The translations under genes were made by a program, and so were the position numbers. From Macrotis lagotis (taxonomy: Eukaryota; Chordata; Mammalia; Peramelemorphia; Peramelidae), in assembly GCF_037893015.1 (NCBI RefSeq), contig NC_133664.1:130857742-130921741 (forward strand): DNA of 64,000 bases. The letters run 5' to 3'. The notes under the pieces were generated by a model, which was not told the origin of the DNA, made no database searches, and saw only the letters and a program-made list of their open reading frames with translations. This document shows positions 45,901 through 56,571 of the stretch, one piece after another (the first letter of the stretch is position 1; each line of letters begins with the position of its first letter).

Positions 45901-46395
45901 AGAGAGGATGCATGGGGAGAGCAAATTTTGAGGGATTTAATGATGTTAAACTGCTTGTATTCCTGCATGAGAAGGTGATACCAATAACTCAAATGAACCA
46001 TCTCAATTAATACAGCAGTTAGAAGGAGCATATATAGACAAGGCACAGGAGAGAGCTGAACATGAAGGTACAATATATTTTAAAGATGGAGTCAATGAGT
46101 AAAAAAGGAATGTACTGGGAGAAAGGGAAAGGAGAGGAAGAATGGGCTAAGATAGTTTACATAAAAGAGTCAAGAAAAAGCTTTTGCAATGGAGTAGAAG
46201 AGGGGAAAGTGAGGGGGAAAATAAATGAGTCTTCATTCTCATTGGAAATGACTCAGCGAGGAAACAACATACACACTTAATAGGGTTTGGAAATCTATCT
46301 TACTCTAGAGGAAAAAGAATAGAAAGGGGATGGATGGAGGAGGGGAGGTGGGGTGTAAGTGATAGAAGAAATGGAACTTTTTAAAAATATACACT

Positions 46396-47589
46396 AAAAT
46401 ACATGTATCCAATATGAGATACACCATATCTAGGAATGAGTGAATGAAAGATAATTTTCCCCAACTGTCCTATTGGCTCTTCTCCTGTTAAGAGCCCCCA
46501 ACTCCATTGTATAAAATTGTTTTATAAGTGGAAGAGAGAAGAGCTAGAAGAGAAAGGAAATTCCCCTTCTTTATCTACTGAAGGAAGATAGCTTATTGCA
46601 CTTTTTTACATAACTCCAAAAATATTTACATAAGTATGAAGAGATTTATTTTTCATTCAATTCAAAATAATTGAACTTTTTACTAAGTATGCATGGTGCA
46701 AAGGAAAAACATTATGACAAATTGAAATATCTGCCATTCTTGCTGATGCAAGTTTTCCTCTTCTTATTTTAGATAGGACATATTGATGAATAACGGTGTG
46801 TGTGTGTTAACAAAGGCAAATGAAGGGAGAATGGAAATGAGCAAGAATTGAGGAGAGAAATCATTTAAAGCACAGGGGTTGACAGAGTTAACCAGAATTG
46901 TTCATCATACCTTCATCCTATTATTTAATTATGCCAAATAACAAAACTTCTAAACTGTGGAGGTGAAGGTCATGGGGTAATTAGTTTATAAATGTTTGTT
47001 TACCTCGAAAGACATTTGCCCCACATTCCTGGCTAATAGGATATTCAAGACTCACCTAAACAAGGGATCCAACAGGATACCAAAAAAAGAGGTCAGAAAA
47101 TTTAATGATCAAAGTGGAGAAGACTTTTGGGCAGTCTGGGGTGGAGACCAGACAATATATTTGAATCCTCATAGAACACCCCCCCCAATACCCCTGTGGT
47201 AATTATAGAAAACAGACAAAGGAAAGAGGAATTATAGAGTGTGTTACTGTGAATTGACTGTGATATTTTTGGGGTTTTTTCTGTTCAGTACTGAAGTCTG
47301 GTCCCAGATACCAAAGTAGTCCATCAGTGCTATTTGGACTAGAGTCCTGGGAATTCAAGGATGTAGACTGGACATACTATCTTTTGGCTTATTTTAATCT
47401 TATTTTACATTATTCAGAAATTTCACTGATAGACTTTTGCTAGGAAACTCACATTACTCTTGGCTTTTGCTGCTTAAGGAGTCCACATCATGGCTTTCAC
47501 CAACAGAGAGCCCATAAGGACTATTGATTCAGGGTAGTTTGGGGAATCAATTTGTGACCCTGCAATGTGGGAGGGATTTTAGATTATTA
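46396..47589. other. Unrecognised sequence containing dispersed-repeat copy 2 (46841-46922)
   Basis: Copy 2 reads 'gcaagaattgagga' and 'ttaaagcacaggggttgaca' to 'cataccttcat'. The frame at 46996-47202 (+) has no recognisable domain. A C-run is at 47180-47187. Confidence 0.45.
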
Positions 47590-47604
47590 AAAAGTCCCCA
47601 AAGA

Positions 47605-47752
47605 GGGGCAGCTAGGTGGAGTAGTAGATAAAGCACCAGCCCTGGAGTCAGGAGTACCTGGGTTCAAATCCGGTCTCAGATACTTAATAATTACCTAGCT
47701 GTGTGGCCTTGTGCAAGTCACTTAACCCCATTGCCTTGCAAAAACCTAAAAT
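47605..47752 (+). mobile_element. Short tRNA-headed marsupial SINE
   Basis: A close match to the family pattern. A perfect 15-bp duplication aaaagtccccaaaga flanks it (47590-47604 and 47753-47767). Confidence 0.97.
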
Positions 47753-47879
47753 AAAAGTCCCCAAAGATATGAAGTTTAGAAAATTCTAAAGACTTTATAT
47801 ATCACAAGACTTTGCCCACTGAGAGGGCTCAAAAGCACAGCAAATCAAAGTGAAGTCTGTGGAATTGCACTTAGCTTCA

Positions 47880-48012
47880 GCATACAGTGGAAGAATTCCA
47901 GAAGAGAGTGAGGCTGACAACTGTGCATAACTCTGCCTCACATATCCAATTCCATGCAAGTCACGATATCACCTTGTGGTGTCATTGATCTTAGAAAACA
48001 AGGGATGTTTTA
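47880..48012 (+). mobile_element. RTE-type LINE 3' end
   Basis: 'gaagagagtgaggctgacaa', 'cataactctgcctcacatat', 'tgtggtgtcattgatcttag', the terminal ~130 bp of the family. Confidence 0.8.
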
Positions 48013-48201
48013 GAAAACAGCATCAACAACAAAGAAACAGCTAAAAACTATGACACTGGGTAAGAAAGAAAGTCAAGCAAACTTTTTTCTCAAAAAGTTA
48101 TATGAAATGTAAGTTAAACCTTAATGTAATGGAAGAATTGCTGCATGTTGAACACAAGAATTATTTTTTGCTATTCTTTGTTTTCCTAGTGCTCAGCACA
48201 T

Positions 48202-48430
48202 TTTGTTGTTGTTCCATCATTTCAGTCATGTCTGACTCTCCATGATCCTATTTGGAGTTTTCATGCTAGAGATAGTGGTTAGTCACTAGCTCATTTCACA
48301 GATCAGGAAACTGAGGCAAATCAGGGTCACACATAACCAATAAGTGTCGGGGGTCAGATTTAAATTCATGAAGATGAGTCTTCCTGATGTCATGCCCATC
48401 ACTCTATCCACTGGGCCACCTAGTGCCAAT
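48202..48430 (-). mobile_element. CORE-SINE (MAR1-like)
   Basis: Full-length reversed copy: 'ttgttgttgttccatcattt', 'cagtcatgtctgactctcca', 'cacagatcaggaaactgagg', head as 'ccactgggccacctagtgcc'. Confidence 0.93.
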
Positions 48431-48439
48431 TGATATGAT

Positions 48440-48748
48440 GGGAAAGGGATTTATTCAACATCTACCGTGTGTCAAGCACTATTTCAATGATTAATTTTAT
48501 TATATACATTATTATTATAAACATCTCAGTATTCCTTTATCCTTTAAAGTTTGCAAAGCATTTTACATATAATATTTCATTTGGTTTAACTATCTTATGA
48601 GATAAGTGTATATCTATTGTATAGTTATGGAAAATGAGTCTCAGAGTTTTAAAGTGACTCACCTAAGGTCAAGCAGTTAATGTGTTGGGGTAGAATTTGA
48701 ACATAGATCTTCCTGAATTCAGGTTCATTGCTCTATTCCCTCTTCTAC
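48440..48748 (-). repeat. MIR, near full length
   Basis: 'gcaaagcattttacatataa', 'tatcttatgagataagtgta', 'gtgactcacctaaggtcaag' and the reversed head 'ttcattgctctattccctct'. Confidence 0.8.
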
Positions 48749-49840
48749 TGCAGAATCTGGAGGCATACCTAATACATGGGAAGGCCCTCCAGAGAAGACA
48801 TTAAAGATTCAAAGGACTCTGTTGATCTCTTTACTCTCTATAGTTTATGAACCTTCGTTATTGTGTCTACATTTGAGAGTTAGAAGGCATAGTTAGTTTA
48901 AGCAAAGGCACTTAAGGAAATGGAATAGTTAAAAAATAAACAACAGCAATAAAAAATTTCCCCCATAAATTTGAGGTACCTTCTCCATGTATAAACATAC
49001 CAACAAAGGAAAAAGTGGACATAAATAGAGAACGTGCATGTGTATAGAAAGCATTTTGGCTAGGACACATATGCATGTGGGCAACTCATATTTATATTGT
49101 GATGAGTTGATTATGCATTTAGAGATGTAATGATATTGCTCATTAAGTTATATATATATATATAACTGTGGAGCTTTTGGGGGCTTCCAGATTCTGACTT
49201 CAGATAACACCTTCAGTTATAGTGCTATCTCTTCTTCTCTACTAAAGTTCAAAAATCAAAAATTTATGAGTCATATGTGGCTCATTTAGAAAACAAACTT
49301 GCCTCAGGCAGATCAATGGGCTTAGGGACTGGTTATGTATGGTGGGGAGGGGAAGAGAGAGAAACCTCAACTTTTTTCCTTTAAAGTGGATTTTGTTCCT
49401 TTCCATTCATAAATTAAGTTCCTTTCATCTCCTTTGGGAGATTTTTTTTTGTCCTTTGTGCCATTTCCCATAAACTGCAAAGCAAAATTCTCCCAATTAA
49501 CCAATTCCCTTGAACTTAGACCAAGCTTCCTGAGCTTTGGAATCTTTGTTCTCTAGGGGAAATCTCATTCTAGTTTATGGTTAGCTTGCTGTATACTGCC
49601 AGTTTTAATCTCACACATTTTCTCTGATTTCTACCTAGGCATATTCCTATTTTTTCATAAGCATATACATATGAGTTGCATTAAATCTTTATCACCAGCT
49701 TAGTGATATTCCAAATGGGATGTCCTGAAGTCATTTCAAGCTCATCAAGTTTACAACAAAGATAATAATCTTTTCCTGAATACTCATGCCTTTTTTTGAA
49801 TGTCCCTCTTTCTCTGGGACCTGGGGGATGTGTAAAGGGT
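48749..49840. other. No recognised feature except (TA)n at 49148-49164
   Basis: Unique-looking sequence. The minus frame at 49681-49881 runs into the RTE copy and is not protein-like. Confidence 0.45.
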
Positions 49841-49849
49841 GTTAAAGGA

Positions 49850-50346
49850 GGTCTAGAATCTCTGAGGATTAGTTGAACCAATTTCAGGGCTGCTCACTCA
49901 CCTTGGGGGTCCACATGTCACTCCACTCTTACCTGTGCCTCCAATAAACTGTAGTATGTGTGATAATCAATCCTTAGGTAAAATCATCTCAACAGAAGGG
50001 CTGACACAAGTTGAAAACAAACAGTTAGGTCTCAAACCTATCAGTAACTAATGGGGTTGTCTGCCCCCAGCATGTGAAGACTCCAACCCTTAGCCCAGGA
50101 ATGGACAGTTGAAAACAGTTTGTTCCAATGGCCATGAAGGTGACTGAAACAGATTCTGTGGAACTTAATCAGACACCAAAGATATCAAGGCCATTCATTG
50201 TATCCAGGCTGTTGTCAGTTGTCCTGACTTTTGTCTCCAAGAGAGTGAGGCTGACAACTTTGTGCAGTTCTGTCACACTTAATTCATTGGCAAGTCAAGA
50301 TATAACCCTATATTATCATTAGTCATATTCAAAATCAAAGGACAAA
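49850..50346 (+). mobile_element. RTE-type LINE 3' end
   Basis: 'ggttgtctgcccccagcatg', 'cagtttgttccaatggccat', 'agagtgaggctgacaacttt', 'catattcaaaatcaaaggac'. It ends exactly where a short SINE begins. Confidence 0.82.
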
Positions 50347-50499
50347 GGGCGGCTAGGTGGTGCAGTAGATACAGCACTGGCCTTGGAGTCAGGAGTGACT
50401 GAGTTCAAATAGGACCTCAGACACTTAAGGATTATCTAGCTGTGTGGCCTTGGGCAAGCCACTTAACTCCATTTGTCTTGCAAAAAAAAACCCTAAAAA
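50347..50499 (+). mobile_element. Short tRNA-headed marsupial SINE
   Basis: 'gggcggctaggtggtgcagt' head. Flanks aaaggacaaa (50337-50346) and aaagaacaaa (50500-50509) are a probable 10-bp duplication, which places the insertion in the A-rich end of the RTE. Confidence 0.92.
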
Positions 50500-50549
50500 A
50501 AAGAACAAAATAAAAATGATGACACAATTTCTCTCAAGGAATTACCATC

Positions 50550-50835
50550 CCTCTGGTCTCTCAGTATTACAAACTTAGCAATATCTTCAGTATCTTTCTC
50601 TTACCACACACATATCTAATCAGTTACTATTTCTACCTCCATTAGATTTCTTATATCTGTCCCCTTATAACTAATCACACAGCCACTATCTTATCACCTC
50701 TACTCACCTGGACTATTGCAATGCACTCTTCCCTAGACTCCCTTGGAGTCTCTTCTCTTTCAGATTTATCTGCTACACAGGAACCAAAGTGACTTAAATA
50801 CATGTCTGACCATATCACTCCTCTGCTCAACTCCA
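50550..50835 (+). repeat. L2 interior fragment
   Basis: 'tggactattgcaatgcactc', 'catgtctgaccatatcactc', 'ctgctcaactccagtggatc' follow the L2 coding region just upstream of the 3' end. Confidence 0.8.
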
Positions 50836-50864
50836 GTGGATCTCATGAGGTAATATGGATATGA

Positions 50865-51250
50865 AATATGAACAAAGTGCTGAAAGAGAAGGCAGGAGGA
50901 CAAGAGTTCAAATCAGACCTCAGAGACCTATCATGTGTCTGGGCAAATCTCTCTGAAAAACTCTCAGATGGGGCGGGTAGGTGGTGCAGTGGATAGAGCA
51001 CTGACCTTGGAGTCCGGAGTACCTGGCTTCAAATCCGACCTCAGACACTTAATAATTATCTAACCATGTGGCCTTGGGCAAGCCACTTAGCCCCATTGCC
51101 CTGAAAAATATAAAACAAAAAAAAACAACTCAGTTTTCTCAACTGTAAAATGCAGATAATATCTGCCTCCCAAAGTTGCTATAAGAATCAGATAAGATAT
51201 GTGTAAAGTGCTTAACATATTGCCTGGCCAATAGTATATGCAATAGTAAA
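50865..51250 (+). repeat. MIR split by a SINE (50973-51118)
   Basis: The 5' part ('acaagagttcaaatcagacc') and 3' part ('ctcagttttctcaactgtaa', 'ataagatatgtgtaaagtgc', 'attgcctggccaatag') lie on either side of the younger SINE. Confidence 0.82.
50973..51118 (+). mobile_element. Short tRNA-headed marsupial SINE inside MIR
   Basis: 'gggcgggtaggtggtgcagt' head, 'catgtggccttgggcaagcc' core. Target-site duplication unclear. Confidence 0.94.
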
Positions 51251-51254
51251 GGGA

Positions 51255-51490
51255 ATAGGAACTGGTTCCCTTTGTTTTGGTACTCACAGAACCTAACCCA
51301 ATGACTGGCATATATTAGGTCCTTAATAAGTACTAGTCATTTGGTTGACTGATGATCAATAATATATAGCCAACTAATATATAACCAGATCAATATATAA
51401 TCAATCAGTTGAATGATCTTAATATATAACCAAAGTTTAAGGGGTTTTGAACTCACCTTTACAATACATTGATTCTCTGAAAGAGGGAAG
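51255..51490 (+). repeat. L2 3' end plus tail, copy A of a local duplication
   Basis: 'tttgttttggtactcacaga' to 'tccttaataagtactagtca', then non-L2 tail 'ggggttttgaactcaccttt'. Similar to 52395-52560, but about 70 bp of TA-rich sequence is inserted in the tail of this copy. Confidence 0.65.
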
Positions 51491-51600
51491 GAATAAACAT
51501 TTCATACAGTAAAAGGCACTTTTAACAAATATTTCATTTGATCCTCAAAACAACCCTGAAAGCTAAATAGTGTTATTATTATTATTGAGCTATCATTACA
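51491..51600 (-). repeat. MIR fragment
   Basis: 'tttcatttgatcctcaaaac' and 'aaccctgaaagctaaatagt', the reversed 3' half of MIR. Confidence 0.75.
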
Positions 51601-51935
51601 ATTTTAAGTCTGATAAAATGTGTAATTCTCTATCTGACTTTCAAAGTTCATCACAATCTGGTCTCAACCTACCTTCTATAACGTGTTATACATGTCTTCC
51701 CTTCCTGTGATCTACAGGCCAGACAAACTAGCTATGTGGATGCTTCTCACATATTTCACTCCATATCTTGTCACTGGCCATTCTCCACATCTGTATCCTG
51801 TCTCAGCCTCACTTCTGAGAATTCCTTTCTTCAATACTCACATCAGGTGTTACGTTCTCTATTGTCTTTTCTGACCAACCTTCTATGTCCCCCACTTCAA
51901 ATTTTTTTTTCAATTAAAAAAGAAAAAAACAAAAC
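51601..51935 (+). repeat. L2 interior fragment
   Basis: 'cacaatctggtctcaaccta', 'ccagacaaactagctatgtg', 'gaattcctttcttcaatact' follow L2. Ends in an A-rich stretch. Confidence 0.75.
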
Positions 51936-52304
51936 CAGCTAACTGCCTCTCTTCTGGACTTTACCTGACTCAGACCATTCCCCTGGTAGCTTAGTGGAAC
52001 AAAATGATATCCTGAAGAATCATTCAATAAGTTTACCAAACCACATTTACTTATAGAGAAGAAGCACATTCAATAAAGATGGGCATCGAGGGTACCTGAA
52101 ATTGATTCAGTTGCTCCATGCTGCCATCTTAATCTATCAGTCAAGTATCCAAGAGCCCACCAAGCATTCTTTTGACTGCTTTCTCCTCAGGAAATGATGT
52201 CAACACCCAGAACCTTTTGTTCCCTGAGCCAATCAAGTTTGGGGGGGGGGGGGGAGAGGTTTCAAAAAAAACAGCCTAGACTTTATGTGAGAAGGAATTA
52301 AGAT
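51936..52304. other. Unrecognised insert between two L2 parts; G14 run at 52241-52254
   Basis: Not L2-like, and flanked by L2 interior on the left and L2 3' end on the right. It contains an 'attcaataaagatgggcatc' stretch with a polyadenylation-like signal, so a solo LTR or other insert is possible but not shown. Confidence 0.4.
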
Positions 52305-52500
52305 ATTGCTTCTACAACCCTTTTCCACTTTAAATTTCTTTGTATTTGTTCTCTATTGTTTTTTCTGATAAAAAATGTCAGCTCCTTGAAAACAGGGATT
52401 GTTTCTCTTTGTTTTGGTATTCACAGAACCTAGCCCAGTGACTGGGATATATTAGATGCTTAATAAATGCTTGTCATTTGAGTGATGGATTGATCACCCT
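52305..52500 (+). repeat. L2 3' end (includes copy B of the duplication, 52395-52560)
   Basis: 'aaatgtcagctccttgaaaa', 'tttgttttggtattcacaga', 'gatgcttaataaatgcttgt', followed by the same non-L2 tail as copy A ('agggttttgaggtcattttt'). Confidence 0.78.
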
Positions 52501-52785
52501 ATAAATCAGACAAAGCTTAAAGGGTTTTGAGGTCATTTTTAATACTATGTTGATTCTCGGGGGGGGGTAACAATCTTTAGAGAATGGAGTATCTTGATAG
52601 GAAAACTGTGATCCACTCTAGGAGAATAATAGTGCCAATAATAGTGACAAGAACTAGGGTTTCAAACTTTGCTTGGCATGGCAGAAATTGTACTCCAAAG
52701 CAGAGACATTTGGGGCATTTTCTTACTTGTCTGATAAATCCATGGGAATGACAGTTGTGGTATAGTTTGGGAAAGAGCAATGGCA

Positions 52786-52835
52786 GGGAGGGAGAGAAGA
52801 AGGAAGGGAGAGAGAGAGGGAGAGAGAGGGGGTGG

Positions 52836-52926
<91 letters not shown>
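52786..52926. repeat. Polypurine tract ending in pure (AG)n
   Basis: Degenerate G/A sequence changes into about 44 uninterrupted AG units (52839-52926). The 95-codon plus frame across it is an Arg/Glu artefact. Confidence 0.98.
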
Positions 52927-52929
<3 letters not shown>

Positions 52930-53179
52930 TTACTTGCCCACTTGTTCTTTATCTGACACTGTCCTTACCAAAATTAACGAGAGATATATGGACAAGATGG
53001 GGCTTTAGAGTACTAAAAAAAGAGAAATCAATCAGTCAGTAAAGAACTCTTATTTGGGATTGTGGATAGTTCTAGGGATTTACTCTGTGTTCCTTGAGAT
53101 TTATTGGTTTCTTCTTCAAGGATTTAAATTTTATTTTCCACATTCTTTGAATCAAGAATACTTCTCTCTTTAATTATAA

Positions 53180-53680
53180 ATGGCAAGCTTCAGGTGGGTA
53201 GTTAATCTTAGTCGGCTGGGAATTTTCACACAGAGATTTTCCCAGCCATATGAACTAAGAACAATTTTCCTCAAAATACCCAGAATCTTTGTATCATTAG
53301 AGCTTCTGACAGCAATATTACATTCCTGTAGTTATAATGAAAATTATATTTTCTAAGCATGTAATGCATGCCCACTAAATACAATGACACACTTTATTGG
53401 ATTACTGTGTACATTACAGAAAATCTGCAATAATGTCATTAGGTTGGGTAAGCAAGGGAGGAAACCTTGATGACAGATGGAGTAACAAATGTAACATGAG
53501 TACATTAGCAAAAATAACCTTGCATAACATTATTAGTTTAGGACATATTGTACCATATCTTTCCATTATAGCTATTGTGAGGAATGTTGTGCAAATATTG
53601 TTGCTGTGAATCAGATCAATAATCTTTTTGCATTCCTTAAACAGTTGTGCATACAAATGATCAATAATTGTGAAATATTC
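53180..53680. other. Unique complex block, candidate conserved non-coding element
   Basis: No repeat landmarks. Rich in TAAT, ATGCAT and octamer-like words, e.g. 'agcatgtaatgcatgccc' near 53356. Both strands have 70-80 codon frames (53397-53609, 53414-53656) that lack protein character. Confidence 0.35.
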
Positions 53681-53699
53681 CCTTTACTCACAAGGCTTA

Positions 53700-54195
53700 C
53701 CATCGTTATTTGGGTCCTCATCATTTTTTATCTAGATTATTGCAATAGTTTTTATCTTTCTCTCCTCCAGTTCAGCCTCCATACAGTTGCCAAAATGATA
53801 TTTCTAAAGAACAGGTCTGTATTAACTGCTCTCTGACCAAATTGTTCTACTCATTGCTCCTTACACCGAGCACTGAATTTCTTTCCCATACCTTTAGAAG
53901 TCCCCCCTCCAAAACCTAGAATGTTCTTCCTCTTCACCTCAACCTCTTGGAACCAGAGCCTACCTTCACAGTTTGCCTCAAGGTTCATCTCCTTAAGAAA
54001 CCTTTTCCAGATCACTCATATTATCAGTGCCCTCCTTCTCAATCACTTTTTATTTATCTATGTATCATGTTGTGTCTCTCAGTAGAATGTGAGCTCCTTG
54101 AGGTCAGGAGCTGTCTCATTTTTATTTTCCCTTTTTATATTCCCTCTGACAGGCATGGCTCTTATTAAATACTTGTTCATTCATTAACTGACTGA
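53700..54195 (+). repeat. L2 LINE 3' portion (longest L2 copy in the window)
   Basis: 'atctagattattgcaatagt', 'ccatacagttgccaaaatga', 'cctagaatgttcttcctctt', 'gagctccttgaggtcaggag', ending 'acttgttcattcattaactg'. Covers the C-terminal ORF and 3' end. Confidence 0.88.
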
Positions 54196-54611
54196 TGGTG
54201 GAAATTTAGCTACATAATTGCTTCAACTTTGGGCTTTCATTAGATTTTCCAAGACTTAGCACATGTAATTACATTTTCATTTGAATGTAAGCATTATTTA
54301 TGTTAAAATAACTCAGTTTTCAAGAGTTGTTTTTTTAAGTAATAAGGGCAAATCAAGTATAAGGTCTGAAATTCTCTCTGTCTTCCAGTTGAAAAATAAG
54401 AATTAATCTTATATTAGGCTATGGAATGATGCAAAGCTTTGCAGACACTTACATGAAATGACCTGAAATATTTACTCTCAGTCTCAGGCTCTATCACTTA
54501 TTTCAGAACCAGCTACATTCCAAACTACCACTCACCATTAAAAAAAAAATAAGCCAGATTTCATTTTCTAAGACTTCAATCATTTTTTTATATACCCCAA
54601 AACATATGTGG
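54196..54611. other. No recognised feature
   Basis: Unique AT-rich sequence, conserved-looking from 54200 to 54340 by texture only. Confidence 0.4.
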
Positions 54612-55020
54612 ACATGTTGTTATTTGGTCATTTTCAGTTTAGTTCAATTCTTCATGACCCTATGTGGGTTTTTCTTGGCAAAGATATTGGAATGGTTTGT
54701 CATTACCTTCTCCAACTCATTTTGTAGATGGGGAAACTGAAGAAAATAGGATTAGTGACTTGCCCAGGATTATACAGTCTGAGACCAGATTTGAACTCAA
54801 GAAGATGAGTCTTGGGGAGGCTAGGTGGCACAGTGAATAAAGCACCAGCCCTGGAGTCAGGAGTACCTGGGTTCAAATCCTGTCTCAGACACTTAATAAT
54901 TACCTAGCTGTGTGGCCAAGCCACTTAACTCCATTTGCCTTGCAAAAAACTAAAACAAAAAATGAGTCTTTCCAGACTCCAGATCTGATACACTATCTAC
55001 CACACCATAGCTGTACCAAC
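54612..55020 (-). mobile_element. CORE-SINE (MAR1-like) split by a short SINE
   Basis: Left part 54612-54813 ('tcttggcaaagatattggaa', 'tgtagatggggaaactgaag') and right part 54962-55020 ('atgagtctttccagactcca') are continuous once the nested SINE is removed. Confidence 0.92.
54814..54961 (+). mobile_element. Short tRNA-headed marsupial SINE inside CORE-SINE
   Basis: 'ggggaggctaggtggcacag' head. It lost ~9 bp in the core ('gtgtggccaagccacttaac'). A 9-bp duplication atgagtctt flanks it (54805-54813 and 54962-54970). Confidence 0.96.
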
Positions 55021-56345
55021 TCATTTCCTTCTGTAACACAGATCAGACATAGTACCCTCCTCCCAAACACACACTAAGATATGATCTAGGGTAAATTAAC
55101 ATATAAAAAAATTCAAGTATTTACAAATGTACCTAAGAACATCTTAAATGTATATGTGAAAAAGATTTAGGCAAATTTTCCCAGATGATACTCAAAAGAG
55201 GACTGAATACCACTGAGCAAAAAGTATAGAGAATTTAAGATCCTACAGTTCTTCTTTGTTGACCATAAAATGCATTTGATACAGTAAATTGTATTGAAGC
55301 CTTCAAGGTTTTTTTTAATGAGGTGTCCCTCATGCATACGTAAGAAAATAACAGGCTCCTTTTCTTTTGAGATTAACAATCTCCTGATTCTTGATATCAA
55401 GCAAAAAATAAACAAGGAAATATGTGTTTGCCAATGGTGTTCATACTCTTAAGAAGAATGTCTAAAGTGCAGACCAAATTAAAGAAAAATTCTCTATACT
55501 TCCAGTTGGCTTCCAGATACTTCATTTGCACATGAAATTTTGCTAATTACAAATACAGCATTGCACAGTCCCTAAATTAAATCAAAAATAACTAAAGAGT
55601 TTAGCCCAACTTTCTACACAGGTGAATCCCATAGATAAAGAATGTTTATTATGCTGGAAATTATTTGCAACAGACCTAGTCCATAATTATATTACACAAA
55701 GAGTACAGCTAGAAAAGAAACTTAGTCCTAGAATTGAATAGATGGGGGTAGAGGTGAGGAAGTGGATTGCACTTGGAAAATTGCCCAGCACTTACAGTGC
55801 TGCTTCCTGAAACCAGATTCTAGCTTTATGACACCAATATTCTTCCAATGATGTCATATTATTGCTAGTCATGGAATATGATGATTACTAAGAAATCAAA
55901 GTGTGGATCACATAAAGGAAAAAGAAGATGGATAAAAGGACTAGTAGACAGTAGCATACAATTTTCAAATAATTATGCACAAGAATCAAAGTAAAAGATA
56001 TTATTGAAGAGACACTTAACCATAGAAGAAGATGTGTCAGACATTTAGGGAGAGTGAGAGCTCACAAAATGATACTCTCCTGCCAAGGTAGCTATCTACT
56101 GTTGCAATCAAGTGGAAAGACGCCCCCCCACCCCAACCTGTGTAAGATTTAGGGAAAGACATAGATAAGTAGACAATAAGAAAATAGAGATGGAAGAGTT
56201 TTCATCTATACTACTGAAGGTTGTCTCACATTGAAGAGATCTAGGATCCTTTGAAATATAGACATTTGCAATATATGTCTTGGAATCTTCTCTCTGAGAT
56301 TTTGATGGGGTAAGACACATAAAAGGAGAAAGATGAAGGTAGTTT
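55021..56345. other. No recognised feature
   Basis: About 1.3 kb of unique-looking AT-rich DNA. Frames at 55167-55415 (-) and 56108-56434 (-) have no domain; the latter overlaps the next SINE. Confidence 0.45.
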
Positions 56346-56359
56346 AAAAAGGAGTCCTT

Positions 56360-56518
56360 GGGGTAGTTTAGTGGTGCTGTGGATGGATCACTGACCTTGG
56401 AGTCAGGAGGACCTGAGTTCAAATCCATCCTCATAACATTAATAATTACTTAGCTGTGTGACCTTGGGCAAATCACTTAACCCCATTGCTTTGCAAAAAT
56501 CTAAAAATAAATAAATAA

Positions 56519-56554
<36 letters not shown>

Positions 56555-56557
56555 AAT
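56360..56557 (+). mobile_element. Short tRNA-headed marsupial SINE with (TAGA)n tail
   Basis: 'gggtagtttagtggtgctgt' head, 'gtgtgaccttgggcaaatca' core. The A-rich tail changed into AAAT units and then about nine TAGA units (56519-56553). A perfect 14-bp duplication aaaaaggagtcctt flanks it (56346-56359 and 56558-56571). Confidence 0.97.
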
Positions 56558-56571
56558 AAAAAGGAGTCCTT

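Larger units (their letters stand above)
44086..46395 (+). mobile_element. L1, 5' half only (5' UTR, ORF1, spacer; ORF2 missing)
   Basis: Begins with the conserved marsupial L1 5' end 'gggggcagagccaagatggc' and continues through a ~790-bp GC-richer 5' UTR, a degraded ORF1 and the purine-rich inter-ORF spacer ('gaaacaacatacacacttaa', 'gtttggaaatctatcttact'). It stops before ORF2. Retrotransposition normally truncates the 5' side, so loss of the 3' part points to a later deletion or to a half-L1 type element. No A tail or target-site duplication seen. Confidence 0.88.

Noticed and set aside
46996..47202. 68-codon frame with Trp-rich segment as retroviral env or pol
   Set aside because: No motif I could name, and no neighbouring retroviral landmarks.
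52755..53042. 95-codon plus-strand frame
   Set aside because: Its centre is the AG microsatellite; the ends carry no domain.
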